In this document: one piece after another, positions 20,468-28,895 of the stretch
Position numbering within the stretch: position 1 is the first letter of the stretch
Layout: every line of letters starts with the position of its first letter
Source of the DNA: an uncultured Litoreibacter sp.
GTDB taxonomy: Bacteria > Pseudomonadota > Alphaproteobacteria > Rhodobacterales > Rhodobacteraceae
Direction of reading: 5' to 3'
Assembly: GCA_938030665.1 (NCBI GenBank)
Contig: CALHHY010000037.1
Location: forward strand, 1-41,850
Length of the DNA stretch: 41,850 bases
Program-made: the position numbers and the translations under genes
Notes under the pieces: generated by a model
Told to the model about the DNA's origin: nothing
What the model saw: the letters and a program-made list of their open reading frames with translations, nothing else
Database searches by the model: none

Positions 20468-21384
20468 TTTCACCCGCCGCGCGCGACAGTCTGGAAGGAT
20501 GGCTCGCGCATCTGGCAGCAATTGACGGCGTCGCCGCCAACACGCTGGAGGCATACCGCCGCGACGTGGCAGGTTTTCTGGCCTTCATTGCCACACATTT
20601 CGGCCAGCAAACCGGGCTTGCCCCCCTGCGCGGCCTTAAACCTGCCGATATGCGCGCCTGGATGGCGCATGAACGTGGGCGCGGTGTGCAGGCCCGGTCG
20701 CTGGCCCGCCAGGTTTCAGCCGTAAAAACCTATTTCCGCTGGTTGTCGGAACGCGACGGGTTCGACCCCACGGCAGTGCTGGCCACCCGCTCTCCCAAAT
20801 TTCAAAAAAAACTGCCGCGCCCCCTGGCGCGCGACGCGGCAAAGGCCGTGATCGCAACCATTGAAACCCAGTCGCTGACAGACTGGGTCGCCGCCCGCGA
20901 TGTAGCTGTTGTGACGCTGCTATATGGCTGTGGGCTACGCATCTCGGAGGCGCTGAGCCTGCGCGGCGCGGATGCCCCCATGCCGCGGGTCCTGCGGATC
21001 CGGGGGAAGGGTGACAAGGAACGGGTGGTCCCAGTTCTTGATGCCGCCTGCGCGGCAGTAGACCGCTACACCGCCCTCGCCCCGTTCGATCTGGAAGACA
21101 GTGCGCCGCTTTTTCGCGGGGTCCGCGGCGGAGCGCTGTCGCCCCGGTTGATTGCCAAGGCGATGGAAAACGCACGCCACCAGCTGGGTCTGCCCGCCAC
21201 CGCCACCCCGCACGCGATGCGCCATTCCTTCGCCACCCACCTGCTGGAAGCCGGCGGCGATCTGCGCGCGATACAGGAACTGCTGGGCCACGCCTCGCTC
21301 AGCACCACTCAGGCGTACACGGCGGTCGATACTGCCCAGCTGATGGAGGTCTATGCCCGCGCCCATCCCAGAGGATCCGGCTAG
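20455..21384 (+). CDS. xerC: tyrosine recombinase XerC
   Basis: XerC works with XerD at the dif site to resolve chromosome dimers. The 309-residue protein has the SAM-like core-binding domain (about 8-100) and the catalytic domain, with Arg162 (CGLRISEAL), Lys185 (GKGDKER), His253 and Arg256 (HAMRHSFATH), His279 (LLGHAS) and nucleophile Tyr288 (TTQAYTAVD). All six catalytic residues are intact. The association with DUF484 supports chromosomal XerC over a phage integrase. Nothing near it looks like an attachment site or a mobile element. Confidence 0.95.
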   Translation: MAGLISPAARDSLEGWLAHLAAIDGVAANTLEAYRRDVAGFLAFIATHFGQQTGLAPLRGLKPADMRAWMAHERGRGVQARSLARQVSAVKTYFRWLSERDGFDPTAVLATRSPKFQKKLPRPLARDAAKAVIATIETQSLTDWVAARDVAVVTLLYGCGLRISEALSLRGADAPMPRVLRIRGKGDKERVVPVLDAACAAVDRYTALAPFDLEDSAPLFRGVRGGALSPRLIAKAMENARHQLGLPATATPHAMRHSFATHLLEAGGDLRAIQELLGHASLSTTQAYTAVDTAQLMEVYARAHPRGSG

Positions 21385-21398
21385 CTCACGGCATTGTG

Positions 21399-21408
21399 TA
21401 CAATTGTA
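21399..21408. promoter_or_regulatory. 10-bp perfect palindrome upstream of the cytochrome P460-like gene
   Basis: TACAATTGTA is its own reverse complement and lies 71 bases before the ATG, inside a wider imperfect TGTG...CACA arrangement. TACAAT within it also resembles a -10 box. It may be an operator or promoter, but no known consensus is matched. Confidence 0.3.
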
Positions 21409-21479
21409 GACTGACACATGTGGCTTTTTGCCCACGCGATTGCGACACAGAGACTGGGAACACTCAGGAGATAGCCAAC

Positions 21480-22067
21480 ATGAAATTCCGCACGATTCTG
21501 GCAGCCGCCGCGATAGCCGGTGTGTCGATGACCGGCAGCGCCTTCGCCGCCGATTGCGCAACCGATGTCGAGGACGCATTTGACCTTGAAGGCGCCGCCA
21601 TGGACGAAATCTACGCCTGCATAAAAGACAAGCTGATCGAGGGTTACCAGAAAGGTGACAACGAGGTTGCAGCCGTCTACCGCGATTGGGCCCCCACTCA
21701 GATTCGTCCCGCAGTCGCAGGCCCGCATGGCAACCGCGCGCTGAACACTTTCGCCAATGACATCGCCGCCGAGCAATACCTCAAGTTCGAGGAAGAAGGC
21801 GTCGTGATGCCGGCAGGCTCGGTCCTGGCCAAGGAATCCATCCGCATCAACACAAAGAAGAACATCGCCCAGTCCGGGCCACTGTTCATCATGACCAAAG
21901 GCGAGGCCGGTGCCGCGCCTGATGCCAATGACTGGATTTATTCGGCCGTGCAGCCAAACGGCAAGCCGATGAAGATCAAGCAAAGCTTCTGCCATAACTG
22001 CCATTCCGGCTTTGCCGATCAGGGCGATCTTGGCTACCCGCTGGAGGATGTGCGCGTCTCCAATTGA
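21480..22067 (+). CDS. cytochrome P460 / c'-beta-like periplasmic c-type cytochrome
   Basis: A 195-residue exported haem protein. The ATG at 21480 has AGGAG nine bases upstream and opens onto a signal peptide (MKFRTILAAAAIAGVSMTGS, cleaved near AFA-AD at residue 24). The haem c motif CHNCH is at residues 171-175, close to the C-terminus. Before it lie MPAGSVLAKESI and DWIYSAVQPNGK, the layout of the cytochrome P460 family, whose known members oxidise hydroxylamine or bind NO. Whether the lysine that cross-links haem in true P460 is present cannot be decided without an alignment. It is monocistronic with its own terminator and a palindrome upstream. The substrate is not inferable. Confidence 0.8.
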   Translation: MKFRTILAAAAIAGVSMTGSAFAADCATDVEDAFDLEGAAMDEIYACIKDKLIEGYQKGDNEVAAVYRDWAPTQIRPAVAGPHGNRALNTFANDIAAEQYLKFEEEGVVMPAGSVLAKESIRINTKKNIAQSGPLFIMTKGEAGAAPDANDWIYSAVQPNGKPMKIKQSFCHNCHSGFADQGDLGYPLEDVRVSN

Positions 22068-22092
22068 GCGAACGCATCGCCACATTAACCAA

Positions 22093-22122
22093 ACCCCCGC
22101 CACCTCGCCGGCGGGGGTTTTT
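22093..22122 (+). terminator. intrinsic terminator of the P460-like gene
   Basis: ACCCCCGCC (22093-22101) pairs perfectly with GGCGGGGGT (22110-22118) around an eight-base loop, followed by a run of T to 22122. It is the best rho-independent terminator in the window. Confidence 0.9.
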
Positions 22123-22184
22123 CGTGGGCAAGCGCGACGTGGCTTTGCGTTGCATCGCTGCGCATTATCCGCCATGACGGGGTG

Positions 22185-22880
22185 ATGACACCGCAACTTA
22201 AAGCCTTAGCCGTCCACCTTTTCACCGCAACCGGCGCCGTTTTTGCCATGTTGGCCATGCTGGCCGCGATAGACAGCAAATGGGCGTTGATGTTTCTATG
22301 GCTGGTGGTGGCCTTCGGGGTCGATGGCATCGACGGACCATTGGCGCGCAAATATGACGTCAAACAATACGCCCCTCAGTTTGACGGGGTGCTGCTTGAC
22401 CTCATCATCGACTACCTGACCTACGTCTTCATCCCCGCCTTCGCCCTGTTCAAATCCGGGCTGTTCGAGGGGTGGACGGGTTGGTTCGTGATCATCGTCA
22501 TCACCTTCGCCTCGGCCATGTATTTCTGCGACACGCGCATGAAAACGAAGGATAACTCCTTCTCCGGCTTTCCGGGGTGCTGGAACATGGTGGCCGTCGT
22601 CGTCTTCGCGCTGGAGCCCAACTTCTGGATCATCCTCGTGCTGGTCTCGGTCTTGGCCCTGGCAATGTTCCTGCCGCTGAAATTCGTCCACCCCGTCCGC
22701 ACGGAGCGGTGGCGCAACCTGACCCTGCCCATGGCGCTTGGATGGACCTTCTTCGCGGGCTGGGCGGCTTGGGTGAATTTCGACCCGCAAAGCTGGGCGC
22801 ATTGGGGGCTTGTCGTGACCTCTATCTACCTGCTTTTTGCCGGCATCGCGCAGCAGGTGATCCCTGAACGCAGCGCCTAG
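22185..22880 (+). CDS. pcs: phosphatidylcholine synthase
   Basis: Pcs condenses CDP-diacylglycerol with choline to give phosphatidylcholine in one step at the inner membrane. The 231-residue protein has about seven or eight membrane segments. Its CDP-alcohol phosphotransferase motif begins at Asp50 (DGPLAR) and continues with Gly68, Asp72 and Asp76. The gap of 12 residues between Arg55 and Gly68 is the spacing typical of Pcs rather than the eight of other family members. The ATG at 22185 is chosen; a GTG directly before it is also possible, and the ribosome-binding site is weak. It converges with ogt, sharing the tetranucleotide CTAG at the two stop codons. Confidence 0.93.
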   Translation: MTPQLKALAVHLFTATGAVFAMLAMLAAIDSKWALMFLWLVVAFGVDGIDGPLARKYDVKQYAPQFDGVLLDLIIDYLTYVFIPAFALFKSGLFEGWTGWFVIIVITFASAMYFCDTRMKTKDNSFSGFPGCWNMVAVVVFALEPNFWIILVLVSVLALAMFLPLKFVHPVRTERWRNLTLPMALGWTFFAGWAAWVNFDPQSWAHWGLVVTSIYLLFAGIAQQVIPERSA

Positions 22881-23329
22881 ATCAAAAGCCCTGCAGCCCC
22901 TTCAAGGCGCAGCAAAGTAACCTTGGTCTCGACCCCGCCTTTGCCTGAAAAACCCGTAAGCCCTTTGGCCCCCATCACGCGATGACATGGGATCATGATA
23001 GGGATCGGGTTCGCCCCGCAGGCCTGTCCAACGGCCTGCGCTGGCACGCCCAGTTCCGTGGCAATCTCCCCATAGGTGCGGGTGTAGCCAAACGGGATGG
23101 CCAGCATTGCCGCGCAAACGTCTTGCTGAAATTGCGTGCCTTTGACGTTGAATGGCAGTTTGAAACGCTCCAGTTGGCCCGCGAAATAGGCTTCAAGCTG
23201 GGCGACCGCGTCGGACAGTAACGGCGTCATGGCGGCCCCGCCTGCAGGGCTCCAATCGAGCTTGGTGATCGCCTCACCCTCCTGCCAGACCGTCAATGGC
23301 CCGACCGGCGATGCAAATCCCGCCCTCAT
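22877..23329 (-). CDS. ogt: methylated-DNA--protein-cysteine S-methyltransferase
   Basis: This suicide enzyme repairs O6-methylguanine and O4-methylthymine by moving the methyl group to its own cysteine. It is a short 150-residue form, with acceptor Cys115 in NPIPIMIPCHRVMG and the helix-turn-helix region (YGEIATELGVPAQAVGQACG) just before it. The start at the ATG 23329 overlaps the stop of the DUF3253 gene as ATGA and gives a normal N-terminus; reading upstream would run into that gene. It lacks an Ada-type regulatory domain. It is the last gene of the ileS-DUF3253-ogt unit and converges with pcs. Confidence 0.93.
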   Translation of the reverse strand: MRAGFASPVGPLTVWQEGEAITKLDWSPAGGAAMTPLLSDAVAQLEAYFAGQLERFKLPFNVKGTQFQQDVCAAMLAIPFGYTRTYGEIATELGVPAQAVGQACGANPIPIMIPCHRVMGAKGLTGFSGKGGVETKVTLLRLEGAAGLLI

Positions 23330-23568
23330 TTCAGCGCCAACCGGATGGGGCCACGCGCCGCGTGCAGGCCAACGGCCACGCTTTTCTGCCGGGTCTCGAT
23401 CTGCGGCATGGCGGCGGCCACCTTGCGGATCACCGGCATTAACGGGCGCCAATCAGAAGCGAGCATCCGGGCAACCTCCGACGGGCAGAGGCTTTTGTCC
23501 CGCCCCCGTTCGACCGCAAAGGCCAGAATGGCCCCCGCGATCTGTTCCTCATCAGCCGACCGCGTCAT
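23326..23568 (-). CDS. small DUF3253-like protein
   Basis: An 80-residue protein, easy to miss because it is buried between ileS and ogt. It begins MTRSADEEQIAGAILAFAVE, and the middle (CPSEVARMLASDWRPLMPVI) has a winged-helix look like DUF3253. It is basic, so nucleic-acid binding is conceivable but not shown. The start overlaps the last 17 bases of ileS in another frame, and the stop overlaps the ogt ATG by four bases, so all three are coupled. Frame continuity across 243 bases and the two precise overlaps support a real gene. Confidence 0.75.
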   Translation of the reverse strand: MTRSADEEQIAGAILAFAVERGRDKSLCPSEVARMLASDWRPLMPVIRKVAAAMPQIETRQKSVAVGLHAARGPIRLALK

Positions 23569-26458
23569 TGCACCGCGCGCAGGTGCCGGGGTTCTGGTGG
23601 CTGCCGACATCGGGCAGGATTTTCCAGCACCGCTGGCATTTCTCGCCCTCCGCCTTGGCAAAGACCACCGCGACGTCGGTGGCATCATCCAGCCGGAACG
23701 CCTTGGCCGGCGCCGGGTCAGTCGACACGGTGATGTCGGAAGTGATGCACATGTCGTCAAAATTGACGGAAGACAGAACAGCCTGTGCCTCCGGCGTGAC
23801 ATGTACAACAGGCGCGGCCTCAAGGGAGGAGCCGATGACCTTCGCCGTCCGCTCAACCTCCAACGCGCCGGTCACCACGCGGCGCACCGCGCGCACTGTG
23901 GCCCATTTCGCGGCAAGGTCCGCGTCGCGCCATGCATCAGGGGTGTCGGGGAAATCCACGAGATGCACGGAGGAGCCGTCCTGCCCGAAGCGTTCCAGCC
24001 AGATTTCTTCGCAGGTGAAGACCAGGATCGGCGCCAGCCAGGTGGTCAACCGGTGGTAGAGCAGGTCCAGCACCGTGCGCGCCGCCCGCCTGCGCGCCGT
24101 ATCCCCGTCGCAATAAAGCGCGTCTTTGCGGATGTCGAAATAGAAGGCTGACAGGTCCACAGTGGCAAAGGTGAACACCGCCTGAAACACGCCCTGGAAG
24201 TCGAACTTGGCGTAGCCCTCGCGCACCGTGTCATCCAGTTCCGCCAGACGGTGCAGCACCCAGCGTTCGAGTTCCGGCATATCTGCGGCCGCGACCCGGT
24301 CGCCTTCCGTGAAATCGGATAGTGAGCCCAGCATGAAGCGCATCGTGTTGCGCAGCCGCCGGTAGCTGTCAGCCACCCCTTTCAGGATCTCGTCGCCGAT
24401 CCGCTGGTCGACGGTGAAATCCGTCTGCGCCACCCAAAGCCGCAGGATATCCGCGCCATATTGCTTGACCACCTTTTCAGGCACCACGGTGTTGCCGATG
24501 GATTTGGACATCTTCATGCCCTTCTCATCCAGCGTGAAGCCGTGGGTCACCACATTGCGGTAAGGCGCGCGCCCCGTCGTGCCGACCGATTGCAACAGGG
24601 AGGAATGGAACCAGCCGCGGTGCTGATCGGTCCCCTCCATATAAACGTCGGCGATGCCGTCTTCCGTGCCGTCCTCGCGGTCGCGCAGCGTGAAGGCGTG
24701 GGTGGAGCCGGAATCGAACCACACATCAAGGATATCCATCACCTGCTCATAGGCATCGGGGTCAACGATGCCTGACAGGAACCGCTCCTTCGCGCCGTCC
24801 TTGTACCAGGCATCCGCACCCTCGACCTCGAACGCCTCAAGGATGCGGGCGTTAACCTCGGCGTTGCGCAGCAGGTAGTCGTCATCGGTGAAGCCTGCGC
24901 CCTTCTTCGTGAACACGGTCAGCGGCACGCCCCAGGCGCGTTGACGCGACAGCACCCAATCGGGACGCGCCTCCATCATCGAATAAAGCCGGTTGCGCCC
25001 CGATTGCGGGGTCCAGTTCACATTGTCGATCTCGGTAAGCGCGCGCTGACGGATTGTGGTGCCGAACTGGTCCTGACCGTCGCCAACCGGTTTGTCGATG
25101 GCGGCGAACCATTGCGGGCGGTTCAGCCGGATCACCGGCGCTTTCGACCGCCACGAATGCGCGTCCGACAAGGTGATACGGCGCGACGCCAGCAGCGCCC
25201 CGTGCTCGATCAGCTTGGCATTGACGGCCTTGTTCGCCCCGCCGGGCTTGCCGTTTGGCTTGATGATCACCTCCCCCGCGAAGAACGGCAAATCCGCCCG
25301 GAAGGAGCTGTCATCAAGGATGTTATAAGTCATCTCCAACCCGTGCTTGACCCCGACGGCGTAGTCATCATCGCCGTGGCTGGGGGCCGTATGCACGAGG
25401 CCCGTGCCCGCATCATCGGTGACGTGGTCGCCGGGATAAAGGGGGACGTCATAGTCCCATTCGCCATTTGCACCTTCTGCCCCGCAAAGGGGATGCGCGC
25501 AGGTAAGGGCGGCGAGTTGATCGGCGGTGACTTTACCCAGCCGGCGATACATCCCCTCCTCGAGCCGTGCGAGGGCGAGCACCTCCTCAGCCATGGCGTC
25601 GGCAATGATGTAGCGGTCGCCGATCTGCGCCCAGCATTCCTCCGGCCGTCCGGTGACCTCATAAAGCCCGTAAGCGATGCCGGGGCCAAAGCAGACGGCG
25701 CGGTTCTGCGGGATGGTCCAGGGCGTGGTGGTGAAGATGACAACGGTGCAGGCCCCAAGGTCGCCCACACCTGCCACCACCGGAAACTTCACCCAGATCG
25801 CTTCGGTCTGGCGGTCGTGATATTCCACCTCCGCCTCGGCCAGCGCGGTTTTCTCCACCGGTGACCACATCACAGGCTTGGAGCCCTGATAGAGCGTGCC
25901 GTTCATCAGGAATTTCTGGAACTCCTCCGCAATGACCCGTTCGGCATGGAAATCCATCGTCAGATATGGTTTATCCCAAGCTCCGGTAACGCCAAGGCGC
26001 TTGAACTCCTCGCGCTGGATATCGACCCAGCCGGCGGCAAAGTCGCGGCATTCCTGACGGAACTCCACCAGATCAACCGCATCCTTGTCGCGGCCTTTCT
26101 GGCGGTATTTCTCTTCGATCTTCCACTCAATGGGCAAGCCGTGGCAGTCCCAGCCGGGGATGTAGCGGCTTTCAAACCCCATCATCTGGTGAGAGCGGAC
26201 GATGATGTCCTTGATTGTCTTATTCAGCGCGTGGCCGATATGCAGATGCCCGTTCGCATAGGGCGGGCCGTCATGCAGGGTGAAGGGGGGGCGGTTGTCG
26301 GCCTTGCCCTTCTCGCGCAGCTTTTCGTAGACGCCCATTTCGGCCCAGCGTTGCAGCCAGCCCGGCTCCCGGTTGGGCAGGCCCGCGCGCATCGGAAAAT
26401 CGGTCTTGGGCAGGTTCAGCGTGTCTTTGTAATTTACCTCAGGGGTGTCGGCGCACAT
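23552..26458 (-). CDS. ileS: isoleucyl-tRNA synthetase
   Basis: This enzyme charges tRNA-Ile and edits misactivated valine. The 968-residue protein has the class I signature HIGH at 73-76 (in NGHLHIGHALNK) and KMSKS at 649-653, with the large CP1 editing domain between them. The anticodon-binding region follows. The C-terminal zinc ribbon has Cys941, Cys944, Cys960 and Cys963. All of this is standard for a bacterial IleRS sensitive to mupirocin, but resistance cannot be judged from the sequence. It leads the operon with DUF3253 and ogt. The 218-base upstream gap holds a CCCGGCG/CGCCGGG inverted repeat (26531-26560) followed by TATAAT, of unclear meaning. Confidence 0.98.
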   Translation of the reverse strand: MCADTPEVNYKDTLNLPKTDFPMRAGLPNREPGWLQRWAEMGVYEKLREKGKADNRPPFTLHDGPPYANGHLHIGHALNKTIKDIIVRSHQMMGFESRYIPGWDCHGLPIEWKIEEKYRQKGRDKDAVDLVEFRQECRDFAAGWVDIQREEFKRLGVTGAWDKPYLTMDFHAERVIAEEFQKFLMNGTLYQGSKPVMWSPVEKTALAEAEVEYHDRQTEAIWVKFPVVAGVGDLGACTVVIFTTTPWTIPQNRAVCFGPGIAYGLYEVTGRPEECWAQIGDRYIIADAMAEEVLALARLEEGMYRRLGKVTADQLAALTCAHPLCGAEGANGEWDYDVPLYPGDHVTDDAGTGLVHTAPSHGDDDYAVGVKHGLEMTYNILDDSSFRADLPFFAGEVIIKPNGKPGGANKAVNAKLIEHGALLASRRITLSDAHSWRSKAPVIRLNRPQWFAAIDKPVGDGQDQFGTTIRQRALTEIDNVNWTPQSGRNRLYSMMEARPDWVLSRQRAWGVPLTVFTKKGAGFTDDDYLLRNAEVNARILEAFEVEGADAWYKDGAKERFLSGIVDPDAYEQVMDILDVWFDSGSTHAFTLRDREDGTEDGIADVYMEGTDQHRGWFHSSLLQSVGTTGRAPYRNVVTHGFTLDEKGMKMSKSIGNTVVPEKVVKQYGADILRLWVAQTDFTVDQRIGDEILKGVADSYRRLRNTMRFMLGSLSDFTEGDRVAAADMPELERWVLHRLAELDDTVREGYAKFDFQGVFQAVFTFATVDLSAFYFDIRKDALYCDGDTARRRAARTVLDLLYHRLTTWLAPILVFTCEEIWLERFGQDGSSVHLVDFPDTPDAWRDADLAAKWATVRAVRRVVTGALEVERTAKVIGSSLEAAPVVHVTPEAQAVLSSVNFDDMCITSDITVSTDPAPAKAFRLDDATDVAVVFAKAEGEKCQRCWKILPDVGSHQNPGTCARCNDAVG

Positions 26459-26676
26459 CTTGGGCGTCCTTTATCTCGTCTTTTCGGGGGATGTCGAAAG
26501 GGGCGGTGCGAGCGTCTCAAACACCTGTGTCCCGGCGTTCATCTCTGTCAGAGCGCCGGGGATATAATTCGAGCGATGATGATGCAAAGCGTCGTCATGC
26601 CCTTGCTATAGCGCCGCCCGGCGGCAGGGTCCAGTGCCGCATTGCCATCGGGCGGCTGGTCGGGTTTATGGCGGGC

Positions 26677-27858
26677 ATGGCAAGATCCATTGGCATCATC
26701 GGGGCGGGGATCGGCGGGCTGGCGGCCGCCGCTTTGCTGGCGCGCGACGGCTGGCAGGTCACCGTGTTTGACCGCTTTGCCGCGCCGCGCCCTGTGGGTT
26801 CCGGCCTTGTGATCCAGCCCGTGGGGCAGGCCGTGCTTGACGCTATGGGGGCCGGTGACGCCGCGCGCGCGAAAGGGGCGCGCATCATCCGCATGCTGGG
26901 CCATGAGGCGCGCAGCAAGGCCCGCGTGCTGGACGTCTGGTATGACCGCAAGGGCGCTGGCGTGACCTACGGCCTTGCCATCCACCGCGCGAGCCTGTTC
27001 GACGCCGTGCTGGATGCCGCTCTTTCGGCCGGTGCCGTTTTGCAGTCCGGGCTTGAGGTCACGCGGATCGCGGGCGCCTGCGTGGCATTTGCCGACGGCA
27101 CGATGGCCGGCCCTTTCGATTTGCTAATCGACGCCTCCGGGGCTGGCAGCGCTTTGTCGGGCCTGAACGCCAAAGCGCTGCCCTACGGAGCCATCTGGGG
27201 CACCGTACCGTGGCCCGACACCGCCCTCCCCACCAACGAGCTGCGCCAGACCTACCGCCGCGCGGACCGGATGATCGGGCTGTTGCCCTGCGGCAGCCTG
27301 CCCGGCTCCGACATGCCGCAAGCCGCGATTTTCTGGTCGCTGCCACGTGACGGCCACGCTGCGTGGCGCGAAGCCGGGCTGGACCGATGGAAGGAGGAGG
27401 CGCGCGCGCTTTGGCCCGCCTTCGCCCCCTTCCTTGAGACCATCAGCGACCCTGACCAGATGACCATGGCGCGCTACAGCCATGGCACGCTGCGCAAGCC
27501 CTTTGGCGACCGGCTGGCAATCATCGGGGACAGCGCGCATCGCGCCAGCCCGCAGCTTGGCCAGGGCGCCAATATGGCGTTGTTGGACGCGATGGCACTG
27601 CGGGAAGCGTTGCGGCAGGAGCGCGACATTCAAACTGCGCTGCTGCATTACGCGCGGGCGCGGCGGGCGCATGTCTGGATTTACCAGACCATGTCCTGGG
27701 CCTTCACGCCGCAATATCAGTCAGATTCCTATTGGCTGCCCAAGCTGCGGGATCACCTGCTGTTCCCGCTCAGCCAAGTGCCGCCGATGCCGCGTCTACT
27801 GACACGGTTGGTCTGCGGTACGATGGTGCCGCCGCTGGGATCGCTTGGCGAGGGCTAG
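26677..27858 (+). CDS. FAD-dependent monooxygenase (salicylate hydroxylase-like)
   Basis: A 393-residue flavoprotein of the PHBH/UbiH group. The N-terminal IIGAGIGGLAAAALL (GxGxxG at residues 9-14) binds the ADP part of FAD. RLAIIGDSAHRASPQLGQGANMA is the second FAD motif (GD box), with the usual Gly-Gln-Gly-Ala stretch. The likely reaction is NAD(P)H-dependent hydroxylation of an aromatic substrate; the substrate cannot be told. The ATG at 26677 gives the family's usual short lead; an ATG at 26668 adds three residues. It stands alone between ileS (divergent) and ycjF (convergent, sharing CTAG). Confidence 0.88.
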   Translation: MARSIGIIGAGIGGLAAAALLARDGWQVTVFDRFAAPRPVGSGLVIQPVGQAVLDAMGAGDAARAKGARIIRMLGHEARSKARVLDVWYDRKGAGVTYGLAIHRASLFDAVLDAALSAGAVLQSGLEVTRIAGACVAFADGTMAGPFDLLIDASGAGSALSGLNAKALPYGAIWGTVPWPDTALPTNELRQTYRRADRMIGLLPCGSLPGSDMPQAAIFWSLPRDGHAAWREAGLDRWKEEARALWPAFAPFLETISDPDQMTMARYSHGTLRKPFGDRLAIIGDSAHRASPQLGQGANMALLDAMALREALRQERDIQTALLHYARARRAHVWIYQTMSWAFTPQYQSDSYWLPKLRDHLLFPLSQVPPMPRLLTRLVCGTMVPPLGSLGEG

Positions 27859-28895
27859 TCCTTCATCCCCGGGAAAAGCCCCACCAGCGCGCGTTTCACC
27901 AGATTGGTGACCGACGGTTTGCGCGCTGCAATGAAGGGCAGCGGGCGGCAGACTTCAATGGCGGCAAGGCCCACGCGGGCGGTCAGGGCGCCGTTGATCA
28001 CCCCTTCCCCAAACCGGCGGGAGATGCGGCTGAGCACCCCGCCACCCGCGACGGAGCCAATCAGGTCATCGCCAACAGCCACGGCGCCCGTGGCCACCAG
28101 ATGGGTCATCACCGCCTTGGTCAGCCGCCAGTTGCCAAGCGTGCCGGACCTGCCGCCGTAAATCTCCGCGATGCGGCGGATCATGCGCAGGTTGGCGGTC
28201 AGCGCCGTGATCAAATCTGCCAGTGCCAGCGGCACAATGGCGGTGACGGTGGCGACCTGGCGGGCGGCGGCCTCCACTTCCCGGCGGGCGGCGTCGTCCA
28301 GCGGGGTCAGCAGATGGGTTTCGACTTGCCCCAACACCGCCTCCGCCTCGAAATTATCGCCGTCGCGCCGGTCGAGCGTGGCACGCGCCGCGTCCAGTTC
28401 GGGCCGCGCCTTGTAAAGCGCCACGATCCGCGCACGCGCATCCCGTGCCGCGCTCAGATCCTGGCCTGCAATGGCGGCCTCCGCCTCGACACGGACGCTG
28501 TCAATGCGCTTGAGCCGCACCAGCGCTAGCCATTCCCGCCCCGCCACCAGCAGCAGCGCCAGACAAAATGCCGCCGTCAGACCAAGGGCTACATAGCCCA
28601 GCACCGGGTTTCGGGCGACCAGATCGGTCACAAAGCTCCATGCCGCGACGGAGGCCACAAACCCCAGAAGTACCACCAGTGCCGACCAGAAAAACCGTGT
28701 GAGCCGGGACGGGCGGCGGGCGGCCAGCCGGGTCAGCGTTTGCATCGCCTGCCCTGTGGGCGGGGTCATGTCCGTGTCTGGGATTGCGGGGGCCGTCGCC
28801 GGGGTCAGCTTGGGCGCGTCCTCGGGTTTTGTGCCCGTGTCAGCTGCCTCGCCCTCCAGTTCAAACAGCACCGGGCCTTTTGCGGGACCGCTCAT
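27855..28895 (-). CDS. ycjF: YcjF-like (DUF697/TIGR01620) membrane protein
   Basis: A 346-residue inner-membrane protein. Two membrane segments lie at about residues 67-90 and 97-118 after a Pro/Thr-rich N-terminus. A helical cytoplasmic domain with a hydrophobic patch (VATVTAIVPLALADLITALT) follows. The C-terminus includes NWRLTKAVMTHLVATGAVAVGDDL, typical of DUF697. It is coupled to ycjX by an ATGA overlap, as in E. coli, where the pair is linked to the phage-shock regulon. No psp genes are present here. The function is unknown; a role with the YcjX NTPase is inferred from the pairing. Confidence 0.9.
   Translation of the reverse strand: MSGPAKGPVLFELEGEAADTGTKPEDAPKLTPATAPAIPDTDMTPPTGQAMQTLTRLAARRPSRLTRFFWSALVVLLGFVASVAAWSFVTDLVARNPVLGYVALGLTAAFCLALLLVAGREWLALVRLKRIDSVRVEAEAAIAGQDLSAARDARARIVALYKARPELDAARATLDRRDGDNFEAEAVLGQVETHLLTPLDDAARREVEAAARQVATVTAIVPLALADLITALTANLRMIRRIAEIYGGRSGTLGNWRLTKAVMTHLVATGAVAVGDDLIGSVAGGGVLSRISRRFGEGVINGALTARVGLAAIEVCRPLPFIAARKPSVTNLVKRALVGLFPGMKD

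Noticed and set aside
20455-21384. Phage or island integrase
   Set aside because: It is XerC: DUF484 is fused upstream, all catalytic residues fit, and there is no att site or mobile cargo.
26531-26568. Riboswitch or T-box before ileS
   Set aside because: There is only a 7-bp inverted repeat and a TATAAT; no T-box core sequence is visible, and the repeat fits neither strand's leader well.
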